Shown here: positions 10,865 to 23,800 of the stretch, one piece after another
Layout of the letters: each line of letters begins with the position of its first letter
How positions within the stretch are numbered: position 1 is the stretch's first letter
Source of the DNA: Alligator mississippiensis
Lineage: Eukaryota; Chordata; Crocodylia; Alligatoridae
Assembly (NCBI RefSeq): GCF_030867095.1
Contig: NC_081835.1
Span: 38,671,892 to 38,735,891, forward strand
Reading direction: 5' to 3'
Length of the DNA stretch: 64,000 nt
The notes under the pieces: generated by a model
Told to the model about the DNA's origin: nothing
What the model saw: only the letters and a program-made list of their open reading frames with translations
Databases searched by the model: none
Translations under genes and position numbers: made by a program

Positions 10865-11450
10865 TTTGATTCATAGAATCATAGAAAATTAGGGTTAGAA
10901 GGGACTTCATCTAGTCCAGCCCCCTGTTCAAAGCAGGACCATCCCCAACTAGATCATCCTAGCCAAAGCTTTGTCTAATCGGGTTTATAAAACTTCTGTA
11001 ACCTGGGAGGTACACACTTCCAAGGTTGGAGATTCTACCACCTCTCTGATAACCTGTTCCAGTGTTTTACTAGAACACTAGTGAGAGAAATTTTCCTAAT
11101 ATCTAACCTAAACTTCCCTTGCTGGAACTTGAGACCGTTGCTCCTTGTTCTATCATTGACCACCAGTGAAAACAGCCTAGCTCCACCCTCTTTCAAATAC
11201 CTCTTCAGGTAGTTGAAGGCTGCTATTAAATCCTCTCTCAGTCTTCTCTTCACTAGACTAAATAAGCCCTGTTCCCTCAGTCTTTCCTCATAAGTCATGA
11301 TCCCCCAGCCTCCCTCACCATTTTTGTTACCCTCTGCTGATCTTTCTCCGATTTGTCCACATCCTTTCTGTAGTGGAGTACCCAAAACTGTACTTGGTAC
11401 TCCAGATGTGGCCTCACCAGTGCTGAATAGAGGGAAATAATAACTTTCCT
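10865..11450 (-). mobile_element. CR1 LINE 3' fragment, minus strand
   Basis: The left end (10871 on) reads TTCATAGAATCATAGAAAAT then TTAGAAGGGACTTCATCTAG, the reverse complement of a CR1 3' terminus with its short repeat. The minus-strand translation contains TYEERLREQGLFSLVKRRLR and GKFRLDIRKI, the CR1 ORF2 C-terminal region. 5'-truncated, in the intron before PBRM1 coding exon 1. Confidence 0.9.
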
Positions 11451-11679
11451 TGACCTGTGTGCAACAGTGCTATTTTATAGACTTAAACCACTAATGCAAC
11501 TCTGAAAGTTTACTTAATAATAATCTCATTAGGTAACAATGCATAAGTAAATTGTTGCAAATGTTCCTGACTCTATATACCCTTAACTGATAGTCAGTAG
11601 TTAGCTGTCACCAGAAAACTTGTGTACAATGCCTTAAGTTTAAGAACATCTTTCTTCATTATAGAAGAAGTTGGATTCC

Positions 11680-11820
11680 ATGGGTTCCAAGAGGCGAAGG
11701 GCTACTTCTCCTTCCAGCAGTGTCAGTGGAGGAGATTTTGATGATGGTCACCACTCAACAAATACACCAGGCCCGAGCAGGAAAAGGCGGAGACTGTCTA
11801 ATCTCCCAACTGTAGATCCT
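11680..11820 (+). CDS. PBRM1: PBRM1 coding exon 1
   Basis: Exon starts at 11665 after TTATAG; the ATG at 11680 gives [17 protein letters not shown], the canonical polybromo-1 start, and the donor GTAAGT follows 11820. It encodes residues 1-47, with two basic clusters that could act as nuclear localisation signals. SGGDFDD has one Gly more than the human sequence as I remember it. The frame is open upstream of the ATG to the exon edge, which allows an N-terminal extension from 10037. Confidence 0.96.
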
Positions 11821-14800
11821 GTAAGTACCTTTTTACATGCACACATTTTATCTTGCTGCATAAATCCAAATGTGGAATATCTTTTGAAAAGTTAAAACGA
11901 TTAAGAGAACATTTTTTGCTGTAAAAAGACATATTTGGTAAGAACATTTAAAATAAGGGTGACAGTAACATAATGTTCCATAGCTGAGGCGCTGTGTCTT
12001 TTTTCCAGACTACCTCTGTCCTCCCAAAGTGATATTTTACATTTTTTAAGGACTTTGCAGCGTTCCCTAGTCTCCCTTGCTGAGAGGTGTAGTTTGTGTC
12101 CTGAGCTCTAATTTTGACTGAGTCCTATTTATAACTATCTGAAGTCCAACAACACTCTATGTACATTGGCTCAGATGATTGCTGTGAAGAAGAGGTGTTA
12201 GACTCATTTTGTGAAGAAGTCTGAATTCCATTTTTAATTATGATCTATGAGCTTGAGTGTAAATTTATGCTTAAGCACCCCTGATAGCATTCTGAAGATC
12301 TCTTGCAGATGTCAGTGCAGTATATGCGCAAAGATGAAGAGGTAGAATATAATGATGCTTTTCCATATACTACATCAAATGTTTGTTATCCATTCAGTAT
12401 CTTATTCGGCTCTGGTTTCTGAATTCCTGATTGCTTGTCTCATTCTGTTGCTCATTATTTCTCATTTTGCTGCTTTTCTGTCTGTGCAATTTTTGGGTCT
12501 CCTCTTGTCTTCTGTCTACATTTTCTTCTCTGCAGTGATTTTCTGTTTCCATATTTTATGATTTTAACTTCATTCCCATTCTGTTTCCCTTTGCTAAAAT
12601 GATGGGTATATAAAAAGTCAACACTGATATTTCAAGTGACATAATGTTTTAGAGTTAACAGCTTATTTGTAGAGTGCTAAAATGCCTTTGTCATAAATTC
12701 AGGGGTCTGCAGGTTTAGGAAGATTAAAGAATGAGTTCATAACATAGAAGTTTTCTAATGTAACCATGGTGTTTAGAAAACACTTGCTAACATTATACAG
12801 AATTTGGGTATGCCAGGTAGCTGATTTCATTTGTTAATGAAATCAGCTACCTACCAACTATGAAAGGTCAGACACAGGTGTGTCTGACACCTGTGCATTA
12901 GAACAATTTAAAGCACAGCTCTTGTCTTACTCTAACCGAGGCTTAGTTTGTTGCCCACATAGCATTCCCATTAGCTTTAACTAGAGTGTATTTGCATTTC
13001 AGATTGCAGTGTGCCATGAACTGTACAACACAATCAGAGATTACAAAGATGAACAGGGAAGACTCCTTTGTGAACTTTTCATTAGGGCACCAAAACGAAG
13101 GTAAGAATTGGGTGCTGATTAGTAAGATTCTTAGGTATAGAAGTTGATATTGTAACAAATGGGTTTAGAAATAGCTGTTTGCAATCACTATTTGATATCT
13201 ATGAAGCTTATGCATCAAATATACAACAAGCTTGTATTAGTTTGAGTATTTTATGTAATTGTTTAAAGGATAATGCAACAACAATTGCCTGTTTTCAGGC
13301 AGAAAAGTAAGTGTTTTGTTCCATAAGAAACATTCCATATTATATGTATTCGATGTTTGAATATGTTTGGCTGTAATAAGTATCCCAAGGCGGAAGAATA
13401 AAATAATAGAAAATAGATTTTGGGGAATGTTAATGAAATGACTCATAAGAATGGAGTATGTGCAGTAGACAAGTTTCATCTCGAGTTTTTTCAGTTTGAA
13501 TTAATTTTTAAAGTATATAGCAGTGGTTCTCAACTGGGATGCCATGAGACTCTTTCAGGGTGGCTACAGCATGGGCACCACCACTGTTGCTGCAGCCAGG
13601 TAAAACTGCTGTATGCCTCCTGCAGAGTCAGATCAGGAATCAGCTGTGCCACTAGTGCTGGGTTTTAAACTAGCTGTTACTATTCAGGAATGAGACCTTG
13701 GAGTCACTTTAGATAGGTAGTCTCTAAAAACATTGGTGACAACCAAAAAAGCCGGTAACATTTGTACATCACTATGAAGGGAATTGAAAGCAAAATGGAG
13801 AACATCATCATGCCACTATACAAATCCATGGTGTGCCTACATCTTGAATATTGTGTGCAGTTCTGGTCTTCTCATCTTAAAAAGGATGTAGGAGAATTAG
13901 AAAAGGTACAGAGAAGGGCATCCACAATGATCAGGGATATGACGCAGTTGCCATACCAGGAGAGACTAAAAAAACTAGGGCTCTTTGGTTTGGAGGAGGC
14001 TGGATGAACACCTTACCGGGGTCGTTTGACCCCAGTACTCCTGACCCTACCAACTATGAAACTACTATGAAACTATGGAAAGGAAAAAGCTGTGCAGGGA
14101 TATGATAGAGATCTATAAAATCATGAAAGGTGTAGACGCAGCGAACAGGGAGTTGTTGTTCACTAAATCCCAGAATAGTAGAATTGGGAGGGCACACACT
14201 GAAATCAGTAAGACATAGATTTAAAACTAACATGAGAGAGTACTTTTTATGCAATGCTTAGTTAACTTGTGGAATTAATTATCATAAGTAGTTGTAGAAG
14301 TATATAGCATAGCCAGGTTCAAAAAGGGACTAGACAAATTCATGATGGATCTATCAATGGGATGTGGACAGCATTGAGAGGGTCCAAAGGAGGGCCACTC
14401 GCATGATCAGGGGGCAGCAGGGCAGGCCTTATGAGGAGAGGCTATGGGATCTGAACCTGTTCAGCCTCGACAAAAGAAGGCTGAAAGGGGATCTGGTGGC
14501 CGTCTATAAACTTACCAAGGGGGATCAGTGGGGAATGGGAGATACTCCTGGTAGTGCTCGGGGGATCAGGGTAACTAGGAATAATAGCCATAAGTTGACT
14601 GAGGGTAGGTTCAGGCTGGACATCAGGAAGCACTACTTCACAGTTAGGGCGGCTGGGATCTAGAACCAACTTCCAAGGGAAGTGGTGCTCGCTTCTACTC
14701 TGGGGGTCTTCAAAAGGAGGATAGATAATCACCTAGCCAGGGTCATTTGACCCCAGCATTCTTTCCTGCCCATGGCAGGGTGTCAGACTTGATGATCTGC

Positions 14801-17800
14801 TCAGGTCCCTTCCAACCCTACCAACAATGAGACTATAAAATGGCTGGATGATGGATCTATCAATGGCTATTAAACAAATGGTTGGAGATGTTTCCTGTGG
14901 CACCTCTAAACCAATAATGGTGGATGCCCGGGAGAGTAATGAATAAGGGATGGATCACTCTAGATCAATGGTTTTCAACCTGTGGCCCGCAGACTGTCTA
15001 GGGTCCATGAACAATGACTATGATCAATCAAAAGTATGTGAATACCCACACTTATAATTCAAAGGGGTCCACACCTCCATTCAAAATTTCCAAAGAGGTC
15101 TGCATCTCCACTCAAAATGTTTTAGGGGTCCACAAAAGAAAAAAAAGATGAAAACACTGGTCTAAATCTATCCAGTTCAATACTCTCCCTATCTAACATC
15201 CATTCCTGTCACTGTTGGAGACAGAATACTGAGTTAGATGGACCACTGGCCTGATTCAGTGTGACATTCATGTTCTTATAAGTGCCCTTCCCTGTCCAAC
15301 ACCATATGACCAGCAAGGCAAATCAATTTGAAATAGTTTAATTTAGTATTTTACCTTTTTTTCCACTCTCAACAACCCTCTTCATATTAACGGCAGTCTC
15401 TTACAAAAAGAATAGCATTTTATTTTATTTTTCTCTCTGGGCTTCATTTCTGTCTCAATTAATAAGGTGTAAATCAGAAGTAATTCCACTGTAATTAATT
15501 CAGAAGTTCCTGTGTAAGCTACAAGGAAATCAAAGCTATTAGGCATAGGTGGATCTTGAATTTTGAAAAGTGGGGTGCAAATGGTATGGTGGATCATCAC
15601 ATATAACACAACACACGTTTTTTTTCTCCATCTAGGCAATGCACCCACTGCTTCACTGAAAGTTATTTCCACATCTGAGTTAATGTTCAACTGAGTTAAA
15701 AGCATTAACTGCAGTGTGAAAATATTAGTTAGAGTTAACAATAGTTTTCAGGGTTATGAAAGGAGCTGCTTTCCAGGAGCTGTTAATAGGTAGCAAAATT
15801 GCAGGAGAAAGAATAGCTTGCTTAGTGGAACATCAAGACCTTTAAAAAAGGGGACAGGGTCATTAACATCTGTGGAATGAGGAATTTGAAAAGAATCAGG
15901 AAGATTATAATGAGCCATGAAGTCAAGTGTCTCCCTCGCTGCTCCCTGAATAGAACTGTTGCTGTCACTGTTAGGCAGTAGATTTTAAACTTTGCCTGGA
16001 CCAGGAATCAAAGGGTGGAGTGCAACTGCACCACTGCACTCCTCTACCCCTAACAGCAAGGGTGGATCCAGGGGGGAGTGAGGGGGTTTGTTTTTTGCTT
16101 TTTTAATGAGTTTGGATAAGCCAGCAGTTGCATTGCTTTTGTCTTGTGCTGGTGTGAGAAAAGGAAAATGTTAAGTGTCTTTTAAACTCCTTGTTGAATA
16201 AGGAGTTACCTGGTAAGCTGGAGCAGTACCACAGTAATTCTCAACCAGCGTGCTGACAAATTTAAAGTTATAGAGGGGTGCCCTGACACTAAAAGGGTTG
16301 CGAACTACTGGTATATAATAATACATTGTTAATACTGGTTGTAAATTTTAGCTCTTTTAGGTGTAGCAAAAATTACTCTTCAACTTTTGTTAGTTTCTAT
16401 GCTTCAGGTTTCATTTTTAGTGCTTAGACTCTAATGCCTGTACTTATGGTTATAACAGGAATCAGCCAGACTATTATGAAGTGGTTTCTCAACCTATTGA
16501 TTTAATGAAAATCCAACAGAAACTAAAGATGGAGGAATATGATGATGTGAACCTGCTGACTACTGACTTTCAGTTGCTGTTTAATAATGCGAAGGCTTAC
16601 TATAAGGTGAGGAAGCTGAATTGAAAAGCTGAGATTCATAGATTGCAATAATGGTAGATACATGTTCAAAGTTTCCTTTTATATAGCATAGCTTTTAGAA
16701 GATACAACCTTTGTCAGAAAATATTAGGAAAGTATATTGTAAATGCCTTGCATGTGCTGAAAGTGTGTTGCTTGTTGAAAATAAAAAGAGTAAAAATATT
16801 AATATTAAATTTAGCATTCGAGCAGGCAAGTAAAGGATGCATGGATTTAGAAATATTTCATAAAACACTTTCATTTAAGGAACGGATTTACTTATTTAGA
16901 GTGACTACATTTAAAAATAGAAAAACAAATAACTTTTTCCATGATACAAAAAATAAAGAACAAAAGTAGGTTACATGATGATTTCATCTTTTTATCAGTT
17001 GTCTCTCAACTGAAAACTAGGAGTAGGGACAAGAAAAGGGAGACAGGCATTCAGGTGTCCCCCAGTTGTCTTCCAAACATTGGGAGCTTCTGAAGTAAGA
17101 TATTCTACTAAAGAGCAACAGTAACAACGAGAAACAAAACAAAAATAGTTATGTACATATATAAAAAGATGCACCTTAGATGTTAATAAATTTTAGTAGG
17201 TTTGTCTTAGGAAGGAGACTAATAGAATTTTTCTAAAACGTCATGAAAAACAGAGTTCAACTTCAAAATGAATGTTATTTCTTACATTGCATATGTATAT
17301 CAGAATTTTGTGACAGAGACCCAGTACAACTTTTCTACACCTATTTAGACTGAACATTATAGGCTTCCGCATCATTGGCACCTATTAGTCTTGGGGGTGT
17401 TTGTACTGACTGGCTGCTGCTTGCATCCAGAATGATCAATTTGTCTGTGTGTGCTGCTTTTAAAAAAATGATAGGAATATACAACTTGTGCATTTTCTAC
17501 AGCTTGTACCCTTACTGCAATAGAGAAAAATGTACCCAAATTATATTTTGTGTTCTACTGATGGCAGTGCTTGTTTGCTACAGATGTTGGTTTTCTTTAT
17601 GGCCTCCACCTGAGAGAGAGCACTGATGTGAGGGAACGACGAATAAAAGATTTTAAATCTGTCTGCTGAATATTGAGTTCAGGATTTCATATTTTTCCTG
17701 AAAAGATTTTTATGTAGCAAAACAATTATGTAGTTGCCTGTTCAGTTGTTAATGAACTAGAATTATCTTGAGTTTTTTGCAGGAGAAATAAGGGAAGTGT

Positions 17801-20800
17801 ACATGCATTCCAGCTCCCTGGCTTGGCAGCTACAAAGCTCCCCAGCCCCTGCCCCTAGGGAAGCACAGTCATTGGCAGACTGTCCTCTCTCTTGCCACAG
17901 AAGGGGTAGGTTGTCAATGATCAGCTGGCAGATGCTGAAACGCCCTGCCCTGTAGGAGTAGCAGGGACGAGGACAGCTGCCACTCATGATGGTGCTGCTG
18001 CCAGAGCCCTACCTCTTGCTAAGGTCTTACAGAGATGGGGGGAGAAGTGGGAAGCCACACCACCCTTTGAACAGTACCAGGGAATCTAGATGCTGTTCTC
18101 ACAGCAAAGGGAATGTCTGCCACCCTTGAAAAGTCCTGGAGAGAACCAGGGGTATTCCAGGGGGGCACTGGTACTGCTTCAAGAACAGTCCTGGGGTTCT
18201 CTGGGAGTGTTTAAGTAGTCACAGGAATTGATACAACAGCTTGAACAGTCCTGTAACTGTTTAAGCCTAGTGGCAGCAGGGTCACAGCCATCAGGGGCCT
18301 AGCACAGGGCTATGTGATACTGAGGGTCCTAGGGACCCCAGGTTATGCATACAAGCATAACAGGTGGCAGTAGAAAACTTATTTCTTTAGAGAAGTTGCT
18401 GGTTTTGTGAAATGGACAATTTTGTCCCTCAAAAAACTCACAGATATCCCTTAACTGTTTCTTATATCTATTACCTGAAATCACTGTCTAAGCACAATAA
18501 AATGAGCTAAAAGTTGTCTTGTTGAACACTTATCATTTAGTCCATTTCTGTCAAAAGTAAGATGATGCAAGGATGGAGAAGTGAGAATATTAAACAAGAA
18601 AAATAAAGTAATTAACAGACATCCCCCATGACTTCAGGGGGAAGGGAGAATGAGAGAGGGTAAACAGAAGGGGAAAGAAAAAAAGGGAAAACATCATACA
18701 GTCCTTTCAAGTAACAGATGATGTTTGTAAACACACTTTCTATCATGCTACTGCCATAGTAAGCTGTGTAGGAAGATGGGTATATAATATAGTCAATTAT
18801 AGGACTTGTCAAAATGTTGTGATAGTAGAATATAATAGTTAATGGGGTCATAGTCCATATTTATTTGATTAGGCAGTCTGGCAGTTCTGAAGTAAAATGC
18901 CCTCTTAGATTTTGTTCTTATTGTTTTAATGCTCTCTCTTGCTTGGCTATTTAGTATTATAACCACACTTCTGCTCTGTTTGTTCATCAGCATCTCATCC
19001 TTCTCTTTTTCTTTTTCTCCTTCTGTGTTAACAAAACCTTGTGCTAGTAAGTTATTTGCTGGAGGAGGCTCCATTCATTTCATAGTTCTTCTATTTAACA
19101 ACCTTACATATACATTTGTGTGTGTTTAAAACATATATACAATGCACAGTTTTTAGGGGATAGTTAACATATAAGGTGCTAACTATTCCCCTGAGGGAGT
19201 ACTTGGTATGTACCCCAAAATAGCAGTTATTTGTTTTTTTTTACTACAATTATCAGTGAATTATGAAAGCTTACAAATTGTTTCCATGCACATTACTTAA
19301 AGAAATCTTACTTTTGATACGGAAATCAACACTGAAGTACCACAAAACTATAGCAAACTTGATCTGAAATCAAAATTTTGGCCTACTAACTTTGAAGTAC
19401 CAGTAGTGTTTCTGCTGTTACAGAATCTAATCATTTCTCCATTTAGTTTTTGGAATTGAAGTTCTTTATTTTGCTCACATGCAAGCTTCAATGCATAGTG
19501 ATTTCTGTTAAGTTTATGGATTCTTATTTAACCTAGGATATTAACATGTCTTAAAAGCAGTGAAACTAGTAGAAGCCATCTATTTTAATTCACAGTAACA
19601 TTCCTAATATTGCTGTGTTAAAGACTTATTCAACTAGTAATTTGTGTTCCAGTGATGAGTATACTTCAAAAACACTAAAAATTCACAGCATTTTGGGTTG
19701 AAGTACCTGACTGTCAGTAACAGTGTGATGTTTGATTTATTCTTATAGCCTGATTCTCCTGAGTATAAAGCTGCCTGCAAACTGTGGGAATTATATTTGC
19801 GCACAAAGAATGAATTTGTTCAGAAAGGAGATGCTGGAGAGGAGGATGATGATGATGAAGGACATGACAATCAAGGGACAAATTCTGAAACAGTAAGTGA
19901 AAGACCTGGCACTTACAGCTTGTTGATCAGATTTTGGCTATGCACAAGAACTGGACTTGAAAGGAAAATTTAGCTTCAACATATGGAAGAGGGTTAGAAC
20001 AGCGGTAGGCAAAATACAGTCCCACAGGCCGGATATGACCCTCCAGGCCATTTTATCCTGCCTGCGGGTCCCCTCCAATAGGCAGTTATTATTGGCCTGC
20101 AGCTGCCCCTCTGAAAGTTGGCAGGAGATGTGGGCTTTCAGAGGTGTTGGCTGCAGGAGGCGCCAGCTGCTGCGCATGGTGTCAGTTATAGCAGCAACTC
20201 AGGCTTTGGTTGCTAAGCAACCAACCCCCACCCCAGCCTGGCCTGACCCACCCTACCCCCATCTCCAAAGTAGGGGGTGCTGGAGACAGGAAGCTTTTGG
20301 CAACCCTGTGGCTGTTCCCAGGTCTTCCTCCATGCGAGGGTGGGACTTAAGGTCATAAACTGCTATCCCTCAATATGAGGATGATGTCTGCCAGGAAGGG
20401 CATTACCAGGTGAGTTTTAAGGTGGTTGAGGAGTCCAATCTATGTTCTGCAAGGTTTTCCACAGATATGACGAATGGTGCCTTAGGGAAGATGTGGGGCA
20501 CAGCTGTTGGCCAGGATGTTGTGTGCTTTCCTTCCTCCTCTGCCATTTCTCTTCCTGAGCAAGACAGTTCTTTTCAAAGTGGGCTGTAGCTTGATGTATG
20601 GTGCAGCACCATTGAGACCTGTTACCAGCCAGCACTTCCCAATTTGTAGGGTTGAGGCCACCTTTCGTAAGGTATGCTTTCAGGGTGTCCTTGTAGTGCT
20701 TCCTCTGTCCTCCACGGTTCCTATTACCATGAATCATTTGAAAGAAGAGGACTTGCTTTCAGAAATGAGGATCAGCCATCTGCACACAGTGGCCAGCCCA

Positions 20801-23800
20801 ACAGAGTTAATGTTTCATGATCTTTTCCTCAGTTCTTGTTATGTTAGCTGTAGAGAGGATGCTAGTATTGGTGCAATAATCTTCCCATCTAAAATGAAAG
20901 ATCTTCCTGAGGTAACGCTGATGGAACCATTCCAGGTGCTTAAGATGGCTTTGATATGTCACCCACATCTCACACCCATAAAGGAGTGTGGGGATAGACA
21001 CTGCATTGTAGACCAGGATCTTCTGCAGCTCTGTTAGCAAAGACATAGTGAAGCAGCTTTCTGAAGGATACCATGGCACAGAGAATCCTGTGTTTGATTT
21101 CTACATTGAGACTAACTGACTGGGAGAGGTGATTTGCCATGGTATGGAAAATGCTTGATGTTTTCCAGGGGGTCTCCACCAATGGTAATTTGTGGAGGGA
21201 GGGGAGCAGCTTGTGTTGAGGCAGGCTGATGGAACACCTTTGTTATCCCAATGTTAAGGGAGAGTCCCAGGCTGTGATGGGCACCTGAGAAAAGGTCAGA
21301 GGTGGACTGCAGATCATTCTCAGTGTGTGTGATGACAAGTCGTCAGTGTACTGAAGGTCGGTGGTGCCACTCTTGGTAACTTTTGTTTTGCTGTGAAGGC
21401 ACCGCAGATTGAAAAGCTGACTATCCATTTTATATTTAAGCCCAATTCTGGAAGGAAGGTGGTGATGGATGAAAATCAAAATCACAGCAAGATAAATGGA
21501 AAAAATGGTTGAGGAGATAACGCAGCCCTGTTTTACACCAGTATAGATGGTAAATGTCCATCTGTGATCCATTGCAAAGGACTGTGGTGGTCATCCTGTC
21601 ATGGAATAGCCTGAGGACACTGAACTTCAGTGGACAACCAAACCTAGCTAGCATCTTCCATAAGGCTTCATGATTGATGGAGTCAAAGGCCTTGGTTAGG
21701 TAAATGAATGCCATAAATAGCTCCTGGTGTTGATCTCTACACTTCTGGATCTGTCATGCAACAAAAATCATGTTGGTGGTACTCCAAGATGGTCTAAAGC
21801 CACACTGGATTGTGGAAAGACATCTTTGCCAAGGGGGAGGAGGTGATTCAGAAAGATGCGAGTAAGAATCTTCCTGGCAATAAAGAAGAGGGCAATGCCT
21901 TGGTAGTTTCCACACACTGACTTGTCCCCTTTCTTAAAGAATGCCAATATTGTGACCATCTTCAAGTCAGGTGGAACTTCCTTGTTAACCCATATTTTGG
22001 TGAGAAGTTGGTGTATTTTTTGTGTTGGCACTGTTCCACCAGGTCTGAAGACCTCTGTGGAGATGCCATCTGGGCATGGGGAACTGGTATCACCTTAGTC
22101 AGGGGAGGGCACATATTTTCCCCCCCCAGTGACCAGTCAGCATCCCCCCACAGCCAATCTCACCAACCAAGGCAGGGGGTTCCCCACGGTCAATCTTGCC
22201 AACCAGGAAGGAGGGGGAGTCCTCTGTGGCCAATCTCACCCACTGGGGGAGGATTCTTCCCCCTCCCTCCCCCCCCAGGCTAATCTTGCCGACCGGGAAG
22301 CAGCCATAGTGCTCCCAGAAGCGGTTGTGGCATTTCATCCGGTGCTCCCACTCCCCGGCTGGCACTTGCACCTGCCTCACCTGCCTATCACCTAAGTGGG
22401 GAGTGCGGCCTGTCGCTGCATCTGGGTCTGGTGCCTTACTGTTCTTGGTCTGAGTGATGGCACGCCAGACTTCCTTGAAGGATGGTGTATCATCAAGAGG
22501 TTCTGTTAGTGAGTGTTGAGGGATGGACTCGATGGTAGCAGCTGAGACCTCAGATTCACATTTGCCTAAAGTCTTGTAGCTCCTTCCAGTGTTGCTTGAT
22601 GGATACATTGTCTGTGAGGAGGGTGGAGCCATCCTGAGATCACAAGGGGGTTGAGCTATTGGAATGTGACCCATGGATGACCTTTATTGCTTGACAGAAG
22701 CTTCTAATGTCATGCTAGCCAGCAAAACTCTGGCTCTCCGTGTCCTTTGCTTGCTACCACTAGTTCTTGATGTCTCATAGCCTCCTCTGAACTAGAGTTC
22801 GAGTCTGTGGTAAGCCTCTTGTTTTTGCTGGTTGGAGGGTTCATATTGCCAACTACAGAACCATGGATAAGTGCTAGGATTTCCTCCTTGTTCTCATCAG
22901 ATCAATCTTGGGGATCGTAAGTGTCGTCGTTGGCAGTCCCTTGAAGTCGAGGATGATGTCCGTCAGGCTTGATGAGTCCTCAGGTGACTGAGGAGTCAGA
23001 TTCTGGATACACATTCTTTGGAAATGGGGGCATGTTGTGGGGGGATTAGGGTTTGTAGCCCTGAGTTGGTCTTCTCCTTCCTCTGCCGTCGCTGTTCTGC
23101 CTCAGTATCAAGTCATTGGGCTTCAAAGTGGTACACGCCTTGGTGGACCAGGTGGTTCCACACTGAGCGGTCAGCAGCTTGCTCCTCCCAGCCATTGGTG
23201 TCAATGCTTCTGGGCTTGAGGGCAACCTTGAGTGTGTCTTTGTACCATTTTAATTTGGCCGCCGTTTGAGCGTTGGCCAGTGGAGAGCTGGGAAAAGAGA
23301 ATCTGGCAAGGGAGGTGGTGCTCGGACATCTGGACGCAGTGGCCTGTCCATCAGAGTTGATTTCTCAAGAGCAAGGCTTCGATGCTGGTGGATGCAGCTT
23401 CATGGAGGACGCTCACGCTTATCTGGCAGTCCTCCCATTTGATCCCCAGGATTCGACTCGAGCACCGCTGGTGAAAGCTCTCGAGGGTCTTAATGTGGCA
23501 TCGGTAGACGGTCCAGGTTTCACTGCAGTAGAGGAGTGTGGTCAGCACGACAGCCTTGTAAACCAGGACCTTCATAGACTTCTGAAGGTCTCTATTTTTG
23601 AAGGCACATCACAGCTTGAAGGCACTGGCACTGGCACAGTTGACCCAGTGCTGGACTTCTTCATTCATGGTAGTCCGTTGAGAGAGGTGGCTGTCAAGAT
23701 GCAGAAAGTGCTCTACGTACTCCAGAGCGTCCCCGTCTACATAGGTAGCATGAGGGATGTTCAGCTGGCCTGGGGAGGGTTGGTGGAGAACCTTCATCTT

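Larger units (their letters stand above)
13684..15280 (+). mobile_element. Older CR1 LINE copy split by two later insertions
   Basis: Translation [10 protein letters not shown] then [20 protein letters not shown] and [15 protein letters not shown] is CR1 ORF2. The copy resumes after the insertion at 14361-14847 and again after the MITE at 14966-15159, and ends with the typical CR1 tail (TACTGAGTTAGATGGACCAC, CATGTTCTTATAA) at about 15230-15280. At 13990-14055 there is also a patch resembling a CR1 3' end (GACCCCAGTACTCC, CTACCAACTATGAAAC), suggesting a further small insertion or template switch. Multiple stops; not functional. Confidence 0.85.

Noticed and set aside
22100..22400. CRISPR-like spaced repeats
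   Set aside because: Units are imperfect and vary in length, the genome is a vertebrate, and the block is a minisatellite-like insert.
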